From the NCBI GenBank assembly GCA_002989075.1, contig PSQN01000015.1, forward strand, positions 806,001-870,000: a stretch of DNA of 64,000 nt, written 5' to 3'. The notes beneath the pieces were generated by a model. It did not search any database. It saw only the letters and a program-made list of their open reading frames with translations, and was not told where the DNA came from. Shown in pieces: positions 21,963 through 33,202 of the stretch (its first letter is position 1; each line of letters begins with the position of its first letter). Made by a program: the position numbers and the translations under genes. This stretch comes from Arthonia radiata. Its lineage: Eukaryota > Ascomycota > Arthoniomycetes > Arthoniales > Arthoniaceae.

Positions 21963-23665
21963 TCACATCCAAAAGCGCGACCAGATCGCTCTTTGCTCGT
22001 CGGTTCCCTGGAACTAAACGAGAGTCAGCCTCACTCACAAGCGCAAGAGTTGCGTCGTTGTCAGCCAACCTCGAAGTTCATCTCGAGAAGGTCTTGAAAG
22101 CCTTCAGACACGTCAGGCGGTTGATGCCTGGATCCATATCCGCTAAAGGCCATTGATGGCAGTATCGGTCGAGACTCGGGGTTCATCTGGATCATTGTTC
22201 AGTTCCGACGTCTGAGTGTGAAGAGAGAAGAGGTATGCTCACGACTGAGCCTGCTAATGCCCTTACTGCGTCGTTGTGCTCGCAGAGCTTCGGGTCTCCG
22301 CGCAAATGCACGCATCTGGCGGGCACCTCCATTTTGTTTGCGAGCTTAACCCAATGCGCACGCGTGTCTTTGTCGGCGTTGGTGTTGTCTGGCCAAGCGC
22401 GTCATGTCAGCCTCGCAACCCGCTTGCTCTATCCGGGGGCAAGATCTTGCTTACCAATAGCGACCGATTGGCCTTCTTTCAGTAACTCCTCGGCTCGCTT
22501 CAGGCATTTGTCACGCTGCATGTTTTAACTGATTTGCAAAACGAGTCATGGGTGATACAAGATACTTACCGTCTTTAGGATGTCCTGATTAATGCGCTCG
22601 TATCCATGAGGCTTCAGCTCTGTCCAATAGAATGTCGACTAAATGTCATATTAGCACACTGCGATCTCAGTGTACCTGCTGTCCTGGATACACACCTTGC
22701 CTATTCCAGGACTCCCACAAAGCACAACCACGTCTTGGTCGTTGCGCTTCGAGTACCCTCGTGCCCAAATTCAGCCATGGTTCATTAACAGCCGGTATCT
22801 TATACGTACTTCTTTTGGCATCGTGCCCATTCGATAATTCAAGGTATCGCTCTGGCTCAAACAACCGCTTGAAAGCCCGCTTTTCCGTCTTCAGGAAGTA
22901 CTCTTCTGGCGTCTTGAACTCGATGCCAACGTTCGCCGCAAAGTCTCGGTCAGAGCATGCGAAGTCTTTCTTCCCCATGCCGTCTCCATCCTTCTCCCTG
23001 CCCGCAGCATCTCCGACAAACAGTGATCCGTCAAGGTCAACCCCACTAGCTTCATCCAAGTCGTAATCGTCTAATATCTCCTTCCACATCCCATCTCTAG
23101 GTTTACGAAACCGATCCTTCTGGGTTGCTGCATACACGCTCGTCGGTAGATCCAGCGAGCTCAGCACCGCGCTCACCTTACCTTTGAAGTCCGAGATGCG
23201 CTTTTGATCCGACTTCGTCGTCTTCGCGTCTTTCTTGAGATTTAAGCCGCCTTGGTTCGAGACGATGATGACCTGATGGCCATCGTCGTGCAACCTCCGT
23301 AGCTCGCCAGGCACACTCGGATCCCACCACTTCCAGTCGTTCGCATAGCCACTGAACTTCTTGCCTGTCGCCGTCGTGACGAGCGTGCCATCGAAGTCGA
23401 ATGCCGCAATCTTGCGACGCTTTGGAGCTTGCGCGTCCCCTTCGGTAACGCCCTCGGGCGTGTACTTAGCTACTAGCAGAGAGTCTTCCACTGTGCGCCA
23501 GGTGGTACGCTCAGGCCCCTTCTGAGACGCTGGCATGAAGAATGATGCCACCGCTTTGTTATCGGTCGTCGATTGAATCTTGCGTTTTACCGGTGGTGGC
23601 GATACGCTGTTTCTGGCGCCCTGGGCTTGCGGCTTTCGCTTGAGCGAAGAAGACTTGGTGCTCAT
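21963..23665 (-). CDS. pnk1: Bifunctional polynucleotide kinase / 3'-phosphatase (DNA repair)
   Basis: Seven exons on the minus strand: 23665-22810, 22757-22696, 22638-22570, 22515-22455, 22388-22243, 22186-22070 and 22013-21963; introns 52-66 nt; 453 residues, all phases close. The enzyme removes 3'-phosphates and phosphorylates 5'-OH ends at DNA breaks. The N-terminal half is a HAD-type phosphatase with the nucleophile motif DFDGT (residues 90-94), IIVSNQGG, and KPRDGMW. The C-terminal half is a kinase with the P-loop GSPGIGKS (about 300-307) and later DNTNAD and the MNPESRPILP segment. The last intron uses a weak GTTGGC donor. A basic leader (KRKPQAQ, KRKIQS) looks nuclear, and N-x-x-V-x-x-F-F at 36-43 resembles a degenerate PCNA-binding box (inference). 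The start at MSTKSSS is chosen over in-frame upstream codons. Confidence 0.93.
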
Positions 23666-24468
23666 CGTGCGCAGTTGCAAGCTTTGCGTGGTGCGGGGGA
23701 CTTGTGAGTGCGAATAGACTTTGCGGCATGCAGATAGCATCAATACAACTGCCACAACGTAACTCAGCGATCGAGACAGGTGGAAGGCGTCCAAATGAGG
23801 CAGGATGTCACATGTTGTCGCGCACCTTTCGCGTGCACTGGCGCGTGCTGGGAAAGTCTTGGCAATGGTCCAGACGTTTGTGTTTTCCGTTCGCTCAACA
23901 GGGCAAGCACTTCTAATTGACTTTGATGCCTGGCGAGCAGCCACTTCCCAGTGCTTGAGATGGAAATGAGAAGTTGCATGTGAAGGGCTAATCTCATTTT
24001 GTGTCCATCATAGCGAGAATAGGCTGCCTTCTGAGCAGTATCGGTACCAAGTGACCTGTATCTAACATCCTCGTGACTTGCACAAGAGACCGAGATATGG
24101 TTGACCAGCAAGTCCTGCTGATGCAAGCCATCACTATTGCACCACGCGGCTTGTGAGCGAAAGTAATATAAGATAGGATAGCTCGAGCATGCTCGCTTTG
24201 GCTGTAATCTCGAGACACCCCTTGCAAAGTGGCCTCCTTAAAGCTCCCAGCCCCTCCCTGCGCTCTCTACTATTGTCTTGCCAACACTTGAAGATGAGAG
24301 CCTTCATGGCTAGCTTTAGGCTTGGCGCGTCGTTCCGCTTTGGCAAATGCTCTGCAGAGATTGTCGACACCACTGCCCAAGCTTCATTTCTCAGCAGCCT
24401 CGAACATCAATAACAATCAGAATAAGACGGACAACAGCGGACAGCGATTTTCACCTTCTGAAGTTAAC
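23666..24468. promoter_or_regulatory. Divergent intergenic region between pnk1 and a hypothetical gene
   Basis: 803 bp. The pnk1 frame stays open upstream to about 23944, so a longer N-terminus is not excluded. Nothing else recognisable. Confidence 0.35.
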
Positions 24469-25074
24469 ATGCACGTCACTAACGCCTCACGGGCGAAGAC
24501 ACCCGATGTGGATATCGACCCACGCCCGGAGGACCCTATGGACTGGCAACCAACGATACCGCCAACACTCACAGAAGACCTCCTCTACGATGTCATCAAA
24601 TGTCAAATGCAGGCTGATCTCTACGAACTGTGTGCGAACCCTTCACCACGATGCTTTACTCATCAACTCCCCATAAGCTATCAACAGTCCGTCGCTGTTT
24701 TCAGTCGTACAAATTGCGCAGCACTCAAGCTCACGCATCGGCTTGTATATGAACACCATCAACGTGCACTTGATGAGCGAAGCCGGCTTTATGAACAGTG
24801 GCAGCAGGCCTGGTTCTGGAAGTATGGCTATCTGCTGGACAATTTCGACAGGCCAATGGAGGTCTTGAGAAAGGTTGGTCCTCAGGAGCAGAGACGACTG
24901 GCAGGAAGTATCGCAGTCGCCGACGAGGCTTTGGACCGATTATGGCATATCAAGACGCGCCTGATTCAGACCGTGTTCAAGCTTCGGTCTGCTGGAAGTC
25001 TTGCTGGAATCGAGCTGAGAGAATATGAGTTTGGAGACGGTGAACCAATGCAGAAGGCGGAAGAAACGGCTTGA
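24469..25074 (+). CDS. Hypothetical protein
   Basis: Single open frame of 201 residues starting at the ATG at 24469; the frame is open further back to 24322 without an ATG. The composition is protein-like, with a run of amphipathic helices (YEHHQRALDERSRLYEQWQQAWFWKYGY and a later LWHIKTRLIQTVFKLR segment, rich in W, Q and R). I do not recognise a family. A second frame (25025-25267) overlaps the end in another phase; no intron joins them cleanly. It could be a lineage-specific gene or a chance frame. Confidence 0.4.
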   Translation: MHVTNASRAKTPDVDIDPRPEDPMDWQPTIPPTLTEDLLYDVIKCQMQADLYELCANPSPRCFTHQLPISYQQSVAVFSRTNCAALKLTHRLVYEHHQRALDERSRLYEQWQQAWFWKYGYLLDNFDRPMEVLRKVGPQEQRRLAGSIAVADEALDRLWHIKTRLIQTVFKLRSAGSLAGIELREYEFGDGEPMQKAEETA

Positions 25075-26287
25075 GAGAATGGAAAAGGTAGAGTATCTGA
25101 ATCGGATGAAAGCTTTGTCTGCAGCTTCGCGTATCTCGCTAAACGTGAGCACGCCGGAGACTTACAACCTTTCTTGTAGCAATGTACGATCTAGTGGGCC
25201 CAAAGAATCAATGAGAGGAACACGGATCAAGCCGGCGCCGATCAAGCACAACGATCAAGCACTTTGACAAGCAAGTACCAAGCACTGCGGCTGAATGGAC
25301 TCCCATTCATGCAGCAAACATTTCGGGTGTGCGCCAGGCATCATCAGGCTGAGACTTGGATACTATTTCGAGCTTCATCACCCAGTCCCACACAACCTAT
25401 AAGAGAAGCGTCGTCACAAGCACAGGCTATCCGTTATGCGTCAGCTTTCAAACGGACCACAATCATCACGTAGGAGCGCCACGACCAACGGAAAGCTCGA
25501 GAAACGGAGAGAGATCTATCGTTTGCTGGTCGGACATTCAAGCAAGACGGCTGTCTAGTACGAATGTAGTGAATGTACTACTCAGTATATCGTCTCGATG
25601 CTGTTTCTCCCATTTCGTTTTGGTCGCCAAATGTATCGTGGAGTAAGCACACGATCAGAAAATCGACAACCCAGGGATGGACTCAACGCTGCCGAGGTGG
25701 GCACGTGCCGTCCCCCATCACAGGCTACCGGAGCTTATTAGCGCCGACCTGCAATCTGAGTTTCTGGCCGAAGCTTTCCCCTTTCTCTGATTCAAACCTT
25801 ACACAACCGTCCTTACACACTCACAAGACAGATGAGTTTCCCTAATCATTGTCGACCGCGGGCTGCCTGTCCCGTCGACTTTTCGTACATTCCGCCCGGG
25901 CTTCGACTGCTCAAATACTTACACTTTCCTCTCCAAGCCGCGGGCTCCGAGTCCAGTAGCCCCAGCGTTCGAGACACTCGCGCAAGACGGCAAGCAAAGT
26001 GGCATGGCCGCAATGATGAGGAAACACTATACTCACCTCACTGTCTCGGCCGATATCCAGGTATTGAACATAGCTCGCAGCCAGATATCAGGCGTGCCTC
26101 ATAGACTGTAAGAAACACATAAATGCTAGAGAGGTTATAGCCTGCAAACAGTACTCGCAGCGCTCTTCCTCTACAATATCCAGACAAGTGCTCTCTTGTG
26201 TCCTTCCTACAAGCTTTTCTTCATCTAAACCGCATCCTGAAACCACAGCCCAGGTTCAACCTTCCATCCCAATTTCAACCTTCCATC
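25075..26287. other. Intergenic, no gene seen
   Basis: 1.2 kb with short frames only. The last 100 bp before 26288 are C-rich and T-rich and probably form the leader of the next gene. Confidence 0.4.
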
Positions 26288-27434
26288 ATGACTTCCCCTT
26301 ACCCGATGAAAGGGTTCTCCTGCCCGGCCCAAACCTTCCCAAGTCCTCCCAGAGGAGCCTTTGCTTCTACTCCGCCTCAACATTCAAGTCCATTCAACAC
26401 TGCCTCCCCATCTTCCGCATACCCGCCAAAACCCACAACCCCAAACACACCGAACACACCGAAATCCACCCCGCAATTCGACGAAATCAACCGCTCCATC
26501 TTCACCCTTTCCGTCCCCATCACCGCCTTCAAGCTATTTAAATTCGGCGGCCGCGCTACGATCATCCGTCTGGGCACCTCATTCTCGGACCAAGCCGTGC
26601 TCCTCGTCGTCTCCCCCGTGGCTCTAACCGACGAAGTCATTACCATTGTGCAGCGCCTCGGCACCGTCCGCTATCTCGTCGCGCCGGATATGGAGCACTA
26701 CCTCTATTTGAAGGCATGGAAGACGCAATGGCCCGAAGCAACAGTAATCGCGCCGGTGGGCTTGAAGCTGCGTTACTTCAGTCTCGACATTGGGAAAAGA
26801 AGTTAACAGAAGCAGGCCAAACGCTTCTCCGCGTGCGGAGATGGGGATTTCATCGATATCGAAGTGGACCGGAGCGGCCAAACGATAGGTTCCGCTTTCG
26901 ATACAGAGTTTGAGCTTGCGTTCCTGAGTGCGCATTTCAACAAGTTCACTTCTCCGCAAGCGACACTGCACTGCTGTTTTCCATACTTTCAGCAAGCGCG
27001 ATTGCGAATGAGGAGCGTGAGCTAACGTAGATATACAGGAGCTTATATTTCTCCACAAACCCACCGGCACGCTCATCGAAGGCGATCTTTTCTTCAATCT
27101 GCCTGCATATGCGCAATTCATTGGGGCGCCGGACGGGGCGAAGGAGGCGGAAGCTGGCGTTCCGACACGGGTGGTGACATGGATGCACAAGACGGATGGG
27201 AGGAGTTTGGTCAGGAGCGGAATGTGGTTTGGTGAGTATGTCTTGACCTGAGATAAATGAGTGCACTGACAAGGGACAGATTTCACGCTCGGCAAGACAC
27301 AGCAGTTCCACGAGGAGGTGCGGCCGATCATGCAGCAATGGCAGTGGGATACGCTGGTGCCTTGTCACGGAGGGGTTCTGCTGAGTGGTGGGAAAGAGAC
27401 GCTAAGGAGGGCACTGGGGGCATACGCTGAGTAA
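26288..27434 (+). CDS. DUF4336-like (metallo-hydrolase-fold) protein, phase break at one intron
   Basis: Likely exons 26288-26755, 26810-26943, 27039-27231 and 27280-27434. The product would be about 316 residues: a Pro/Thr-rich leader, then LTDEVITIVQRLGTVRYLVAPDMEHYLYLKAWK, later ELAFLSAHFNK and LIFLHKPTGTLIEGDLFFNLPAY, and WDTLVPCHGGVLLSGG at the end. These match the DUF4336 family, related to the metallo-beta-lactamase fold but of unknown substrate. Introns 1 and 3 close in phase, but intron 2 (26944-27038, with GCTAAC and CAG at its 3' end) joins with one nucleotide missing: exon 2 ends with two spare bases while exon 3 must begin in phase 0. The gene may carry a one-base indel, use an odd donor, or contain a sequence error. 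The intron 1 boundary is also uncertain by a few codons. Confidence 0.65.
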
Positions 27435-27770
27435 CATCGGACACAAGAGCATAAGAACGACCAATTTGTATGGCAGAGGCGCCGGGTAGGTAATAAGTAT
27501 TGCTGACACGTGACGTCGCGCGGCATCCGCGGGGAAGAGGGACGCGCATTTCATGTCTTGGCAGGTACTCAGGACGCACCTTCCCAAACGACCGGACCTC
27601 AACGCCGAAATCTTCATGAAATCATCCATTTGAGCTGCCTCAAAGTCTCGGCCTCTTTGCTTCACCTAGAGACGTAGCGTTGCTTAGCACCTCCTCATCA
27701 AGTCAATGACCATCGAGCTTCTGCTTGACAGGCAATATCTGTTCAAGGAGCAGCCAGAGCAATCGCCAGT
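27435..27770. other. Intergenic
   Basis: 336 bp between two plus-strand genes; terminator of the first and promoter of the second presumed. No clear motif. Confidence 0.35.
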
Positions 27771-29273
27771 ATGCAGGTAACCCTCAATGATCTACCTCAT
27801 GACGTGCTAGTCCTCATTTGTGACTGCGTCAATGCAGAAGACTTTGATGCGGTTCTGGCAACTTGCAAAAAGTTGCATTGCGCTGCCCAGCACCGCTTAA
27901 GCAACCACAAACGACTCAAAGACTCTTATAAACGATGCGTGGTGGATGCTAGCTATCATCCAGCAGATCTCCTGCATGCCATCTGGACAGAACCTCAAAT
28001 CCCGGACTATATTCAGGTCTTGGATTACACATGCAATGACCAGTTCGAAGGAGATGACGTGCTCGAACAACAGACCTTCAAGCACGTTCGACAGGAGACA
28101 TTGCAGCGTATTGAAGAGTTCAAAGATGAACTTCTTAGTGCTAACGGGGACGTAATCGACAATATGGACTTGTTTGGCAACATGAACTTGTTCAACAAGC
28201 AACTTCTAGAACTTGGGGATGAGACTATGGCTCTCGCTCTGCTTCTACTGCTGATGCCAAACTTGAAGATTCTGAAGCTATCACGGCCTAGATGGGATGG
28301 ATGGGTGATTCGAGGGGTGGTTCGTCAGCTCCGCGACAGGACATTGCAGAGTCAGCAGGAGAACAATTGCTTCACAAGAAGCCTACTCCGTAGGCTGCAT
28401 ACAGTGGAATTGGAAATGGATAGCACCGGCTACCACAATTACCACCTGCCATTTGTGGCTTTCAGCGACATCCCATCCGTGAAGAACTTGTTCGGCTCAC
28501 ACATCGATTTTACCTCATATCCCAGTGAGCCAGGGATCTTCGATATTGACCTCCATAGGTCCAATTTAGAATGCGTAGAGATGTCAAACAGTTCAGTGGA
28601 CAATCAAATCGGAGACAGGTGCATATTCATGGAATGGCTTCGATATTTGCCAGCTTGGAGTACCCTTAAATACAGTAACAGCGGCACGAAATACGCACCA
28701 AGTCGGCTCTGCGACATGTTGCAGCAACTCCCTGGTCACGCCAACCTCCGCGAACTAAGCCTGACAAGCAAAGAAGCGGGCATAGATAGTGTCGACGGAT
28801 TTCGTTGGCTGTCGAGCTTGAAGCACCTTGAATGCGACGCGGATATGTTCCTGCAAACAGCATGTCTTGACAACTCAAAAGACGGTCGAGTCCGGATGCG
28901 CGAGATGGTGAAGCAATATAATGCTGACGATGGAATGCGGCCCGCCGCTGCCGATCGGTACCCTCGCTACATTGAGGGATGGAAGAAGATCATGCCGGAC
29001 ATCTTTCGAGTGCTTCCACGTTCGCTCACATCCCTGACTCTATACCTCGGCCGTCTATCAAACGACGATATTGAAGATCTGTTCCGGTCGTTTGTGGAGA
29101 CTCGTGAATGGGCCGCATCGAACCTCAAAGTGATATCAATTGCGGGGAAGACCTTGTCACACGCCCTTCAAGAGAGAATCCGGAAAGTCGGAATAGAGGT
29201 TCAGCAATTGGACGAGTGGATCCCATCTCATGACAGTCGCTGGGGTGCGCGACGATCGCCGGAGGTTGGGTGA
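27771..29273 (+). CDS. F-box-like protein, tandem paralogue 1
   Basis: One exon, 500 residues. It opens with an F-box-like segment, LNDLPHDVLVLICDCVNAEDFDAVLATCKKL, followed by a helical and leucine-rich-repeat-like body (LLLLMPNLKILKLSRPRW, NLRELSLTSKEAG, LTSLTLYLGRL). The end IEVQQLDEWIPSHDSRW is nearly shared with the next gene (IEIEALEKWVPEHDKRW), as are PEDFDA/AEDFDA, NHKRLKDSY/RHKALKARY and the repeat pattern, so the two are diverged tandem duplicates. The F-box would dock to Skp1 and the repeats to an unknown substrate. No intron is apparent. Confidence 0.75.
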   Translation: MQVTLNDLPHDVLVLICDCVNAEDFDAVLATCKKLHCAAQHRLSNHKRLKDSYKRCVVDASYHPADLLHAIWTEPQIPDYIQVLDYTCNDQFEGDDVLEQQTFKHVRQETLQRIEEFKDELLSANGDVIDNMDLFGNMNLFNKQLLELGDETMALALLLLLMPNLKILKLSRPRWDGWVIRGVVRQLRDRTLQSQQENNCFTRSLLRRLHTVELEMDSTGYHNYHLPFVAFSDIPSVKNLFGSHIDFTSYPSEPGIFDIDLHRSNLECVEMSNSSVDNQIGDRCIFMEWLRYLPAWSTLKYSNSGTKYAPSRLCDMLQQLPGHANLRELSLTSKEAGIDSVDGFRWLSSLKHLECDADMFLQTACLDNSKDGRVRMREMVKQYNADDGMRPAAADRYPRYIEGWKKIMPDIFRVLPRSLTSLTLYLGRLSNDDIEDLFRSFVETREWAASNLKVISIAGKTLSHALQERIRKVGIEVQQLDEWIPSHDSRWGARRSPEVG

Positions 29274-30369
29274 AAATGATACTTCCGCCCAGCTAACAGT
29301 CCGGCCCCCCTCTTGCCTAGGTGGTGAGTGATTATCGAGCCAAAGTTAGGCGACTTCTGAGAAAGGGCGTTCCTTCGACAACGGCGTAAGGTGTCAGTAC
29401 CTGCGGATTCCCCCAGCGTTGAGGAAAAGCGATCGTCGAGGGACATTGAAAGCGTTGCAGAGACAGTAGTATTACCAGGGGTTGCGAAAACGCCCGAAAG
29501 TCTGATGTGGGGAGCCAACGCCACCTTCATCCGAACAGGTAGTGCACTGAACAGGCTTATGAGCGTATGACCATTTCCACCATTAGCCACATGATGTAGA
29601 AACTAAACGCATGTATATTAAGATGGCTATTGATCACAGTCCCAAAGGTCTTCAAGCGCGATAACCAAGTTGCTGCAACAGGGATAACACCGTTGCTGAA
29701 GCGTGGTGGTTAAAAATTATATCTTGCCCGCAAGATGAACCCCCTTGAGTGGCCGCTAGGTCCTTCATATATAGCGACACTGTCTGACGCCCCACGCATC
29801 AAACAGCCGCTCACCAAACGGCCCGAGAAGGTATTGGTGAGTGGACTAAGACAGACTCAAGCTCGAGAGCTATGTTCCCTAGTATTTCGATTCTCAGTTG
29901 TACGACTAGTCGACAGATCGCGAAGACTTGTTTCTGCTGTTTGGACATATTTTACTGTTGATATGGTTTTGGCTTTCACCTCGAACCTGACTACCATGGC
30001 GTTCTCTATTGCCATTTTGAAGCTCGCAGAAGGGGATGCTTCATGTCCGTGACGTGTCCGTTGACGTTGGCACGTGGTTGCATGGCTAAATACGCTGGTA
30101 ACATGACTGCCAGCCAGCTACCAATTTGCTAAGCAGCGCATCTTCAAACATCACAGCCTCACCTTTTTGCTAAATTGGCCCTGCGCTTCGTTTGCAATGC
30201 GGCTTTCACATTAGCACTTTGACCTCGCTTGCACTTTCTGCTCTCGGTGTCGCTCTCACTCTGACCGCCTTTTGACTCCCTCCTCACCGCCGTCTCTACT
30301 CAGACATCTTTCTACCATGAATCACTGGAATTCAGACGCTCGGCAGAGTTACATCCAGCACTCGCAACC
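29274..30369. other. Intergenic between the F-box-like paralogues
   Basis: 1.1 kb with no supportable gene; CT-rich from about 30230 to 30310 before the next start. Confidence 0.4.
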
Positions 30370-31848
30370 ATGAAACTCACGGATCTCAATGATGATGTTG
30401 TCTTGCTCATTAATAAGCTCATTCAGCCAGAAGACTTCGACGCCTGGCTTGCAACAAGCAAGAGAATCTACACCATCGCACATAAACGCTTGCCGCGGCA
30501 CAAGGCCCTCAAAGCTCGTTATGGCCACCTGATCATGAAAGACGAGCATCTAGCGCATCTCCTACTTGATATCGGGCAAGACGCTTTGATCGCATCCTAC
30601 ATCAAGACTTTAGATTATTGCAGCCATGAGGAGTGGGACCCAGAAGATTCGGAGCCATGTCAAAAGACTAACGACGAGGGGGAGGATGGCGAGGATCACG
30701 ACGACGAAGAGCAACTCACAGAATGCGGATATGCCCTATTCGAAGAGCTGCCGGTCACCTTCCAGTACCTGCCATTGTTTCAGGAGGAGGAGATCAACTT
30801 ACAAGACGAGACACAGGCTCTTGCGTTTATCTTGCTCTTACTTCCCAATTTGTCGACTTTGAAGCTTCGCCAACCATCGTGGCGTGCCGATGAATTGAGG
30901 GAGGTTGTCCGGCACATTCGTAAGTGGCCAGCTTCGCAACAAGCGAACCGGCCACATTCCCACGGATTCTGGCCATTGAACAGGTTGCAGACCATTGAGA
31001 TGGACATGCGGATGAGTGAAAATCAAAACTTACTGCCATTTGTCATATTTAATGACCTCCCTCACCTCCGAACGCTCCGGGGATGCGATGTAGAGACAGT
31101 GGATTGGGGCGATGAAGAGTGGATCTTCGATGACTTTGATTTTGAAACATCCCACGTGGAGGTACTCGAGTTTTCGCAGAGCAACATTCGCCATCCTACG
31201 TTGCAGGAGAATGCATTCTCGGAAATACTGAAGTGTATGCCGAAATTGAAGAGCTTCAAGTATAGTGCTCGTCGGGACGAGCCCGGCAGATTCGGAGCGA
31301 ACGTCGTGATTGAATGCTTACTTTCAGAGCCTTGTCACGTGGGTCTCGAGCACTTATCTTTGACTGGGCCGATTCCAACTTCAGAGGTTGCGCCCTCGCT
31401 GCGCAGCATGTGCCGGCTGAAAGTCCTCGAGATCGATGCCGACGCGTTACTTGACTTCCTTGAGTTCTCGCTGAGTTCCGCATATGCTACCTCTAGCAAA
31501 TTTCGACCCTCTGGACGCGACTTTCACCGCCCTCTTGTTGAAACTCAAGATGAAATTCAAACGCCACATCGTCGCCTTCGTACCATACCTTACCTGAGTG
31601 ATTGGCTGCCACTCTCAATCGAACACTTGATCCTGAATCTTCGACGCCTGGACAGTGCGGACGTCGAAATCTTGTTTTGCGGACTTAGAGATTCCAGTCT
31701 TGGGCCTCAATTGCCCAAACTGAGGAAGCTGAGCTACATCGGAGCGGACCTCAACGCGGACCTCATGTACGAGCTGGTGGAGCAGCTCAACATAGAGATT
31801 GAAGCCCTTGAAAAATGGGTGCCGGAGCACGACAAACGCTGGATCTAG
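30370..31848 (+). CDS. F-box-like protein, tandem paralogue 2
   Basis: One exon, 492 residues, same layout and strand as the gene at 27771. The N-terminal LTDLNDDVVLLINKLIQPEDFDAWLATSKRI is the F-box-like part, but the usual LP at its start is replaced by LN. After it an acidic insert (EGEDGEDHDDEEQ, about residues 105-120) is absent from the paralogue. The repeat body (LLLPNLSTLKLRQPSWR, HVGLEHLSLTGPI) and the tail EKWVPEHDKRW are shared. The pair shows an old duplication, now well diverged; the function of either is unknown. Confidence 0.75.
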   Translation: MKLTDLNDDVVLLINKLIQPEDFDAWLATSKRIYTIAHKRLPRHKALKARYGHLIMKDEHLAHLLLDIGQDALIASYIKTLDYCSHEEWDPEDSEPCQKTNDEGEDGEDHDDEEQLTECGYALFEELPVTFQYLPLFQEEEINLQDETQALAFILLLLPNLSTLKLRQPSWRADELREVVRHIRKWPASQQANRPHSHGFWPLNRLQTIEMDMRMSENQNLLPFVIFNDLPHLRTLRGCDVETVDWGDEEWIFDDFDFETSHVEVLEFSQSNIRHPTLQENAFSEILKCMPKLKSFKYSARRDEPGRFGANVVIECLLSEPCHVGLEHLSLTGPIPTSEVAPSLRSMCRLKVLEIDADALLDFLEFSLSSAYATSSKFRPSGRDFHRPLVETQDEIQTPHRRLRTIPYLSDWLPLSIEHLILNLRRLDSADVEILFCGLRDSSLGPQLPKLRKLSYIGADLNADLMYELVEQLNIEIEALEKWVPEHDKRWI

Positions 31849-32175
31849 CACGGATGATGATGGGGGTGGAATGGACACGGTGTCGAAACACATAGCTATC
31901 GAGTTCAAGGATGTGATGGCAGAGTGTTGATCGTAAAGATCCATATTATGATACGAGAGTGTTTCCAGCAATCGGGTGAACTGAGCTTTAGGCTTCACTT
32001 CGATTTGGTCAAGCGTTCTGAAGCAAATGCAGGTCACGGCCAACATTCGAAACAAAATTCCTGTGCCATATTCCTTCTAGGCGACCCTCTCTCCAAGCAA
32101 TCCCGTCTTGAAATCATTTTACTGCTCCTGCTCTTCTACACCCGCCCTCAACCACCCACCCACATAACACCTACA
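31849..32175. other. Intergenic
   Basis: 327 bp. The frame of the next gene is open upstream and contains an ATG at 31948, but the context at 32176 (ctacaATGacc) and family length favour the later start. Confidence 0.35.
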
Positions 32176-33202
32176 ATGACCACCCCCTCAACAACCAACA
32201 CCCTAACACTCACCCTCCACGCCACCATCCCCCTCTCCCGTCACACCCAACTCCTGCACATCCTCTCCGGCGTCTCCGGCCACCCTCCGGTCCCCGTTCT
32301 AGAATCGCACCTCCTCTTCCGGCCCGCCTCGCAAGCCGTCCGCTCTATCGCCGCAGACGAAGGAGGCGGCACCCAGAAGGTCGTTGATAAAGAGAAAGCA
32401 AAGCGCCGGGCGGAGCGAGAGGCGCGCGAGCGTGGGCAAGGACGAGGGATCGTGAGGTTTGTGGAAGAGGTGGAAGTTGAGGGGTTTGGCGAGATTGAGC
32501 ATGGAGCTGTGGATGTGGATGGTGGGCAAGGGACGACTAACGGGTTAAGAGGGGTGAGCGGTGGTGTGAGAGGGAAGACAAAGTGGAGCAGGCGGTTCTA
32601 CGACACCCCGGATCCGACGGTGCGGGTTGTGACGGCAAGAAAGAGCGAGGTTGTGGATGTAATGGGGGAGGTGGAGAGTGTGGGTGAGGCGTGTGAGGCG
32701 GCGGAGGGGATGGGGTACAGGTGAGTTCTGCTCGAGTAGGCTTGTAAGAGATGCTGTGTGCTTTAGCAAGAGTATTGGTGCTTGTGCTGTAAGGTGAGTT
32801 TGGTTTCACTTTCGACTAGTCGAACAAGCTTCATTGGAAGTCGATATGCTAATCACGGTTCAATACAGATTCACCACCAGATACATCGTCACTGGTTCGC
32901 AATTCGTTTACAGCAATATTATACTGCTGCTGCATAAGCCACTACTCCTCCCGAACTCCAAGGATGAGCGCGGCATTGCGGACATTACGGAAGCTGGTGG
33001 CATCAAAGCGTCGAAGCCGCTTGATCCGAGCGATGCGTACGTTCTCGAGGTGAGGCTGGAGCTGTTGGATGAGCCTGGGAACCCGCCGAGTAATGATCTG
33101 ATGAGCCAAGGGATGAAGGAGATGGCGCGGTTCAAGGAGATGATGAAGGGGTGTGTCGAGTTCAAGACGGTGGAGAGGATGAGTATGAATACGAGAATAT
33201 GA
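32176..33202 (+). CDS. med18: Mediator complex subunit 18
   Basis: Exons 32176-32720, 32767-32793 and 32869-33202, 301 residues; introns 46 and 75 nt. The middle exon is only 27 nt (SKSIGACAV plus shared bases) yet restores phase on both sides. Med18 (yeast Srb5) is a head-module subunit that pairs with Med20 and helps couple regulators to RNA polymerase II. The family is visible in the N-terminal LHATIPLSRHTQLLHILSGVSGHPPVPVLESHLLFRP and in the C-terminal FTTRYIVTGSQFVYSNIILLLHKPL, KPLDPSDAYVLEVRLEL and the end KEMMKGCVEFKTVERMSMNTRI. The loop between is long, charged and low in complexity (about 60-160). Confidence 0.88.
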
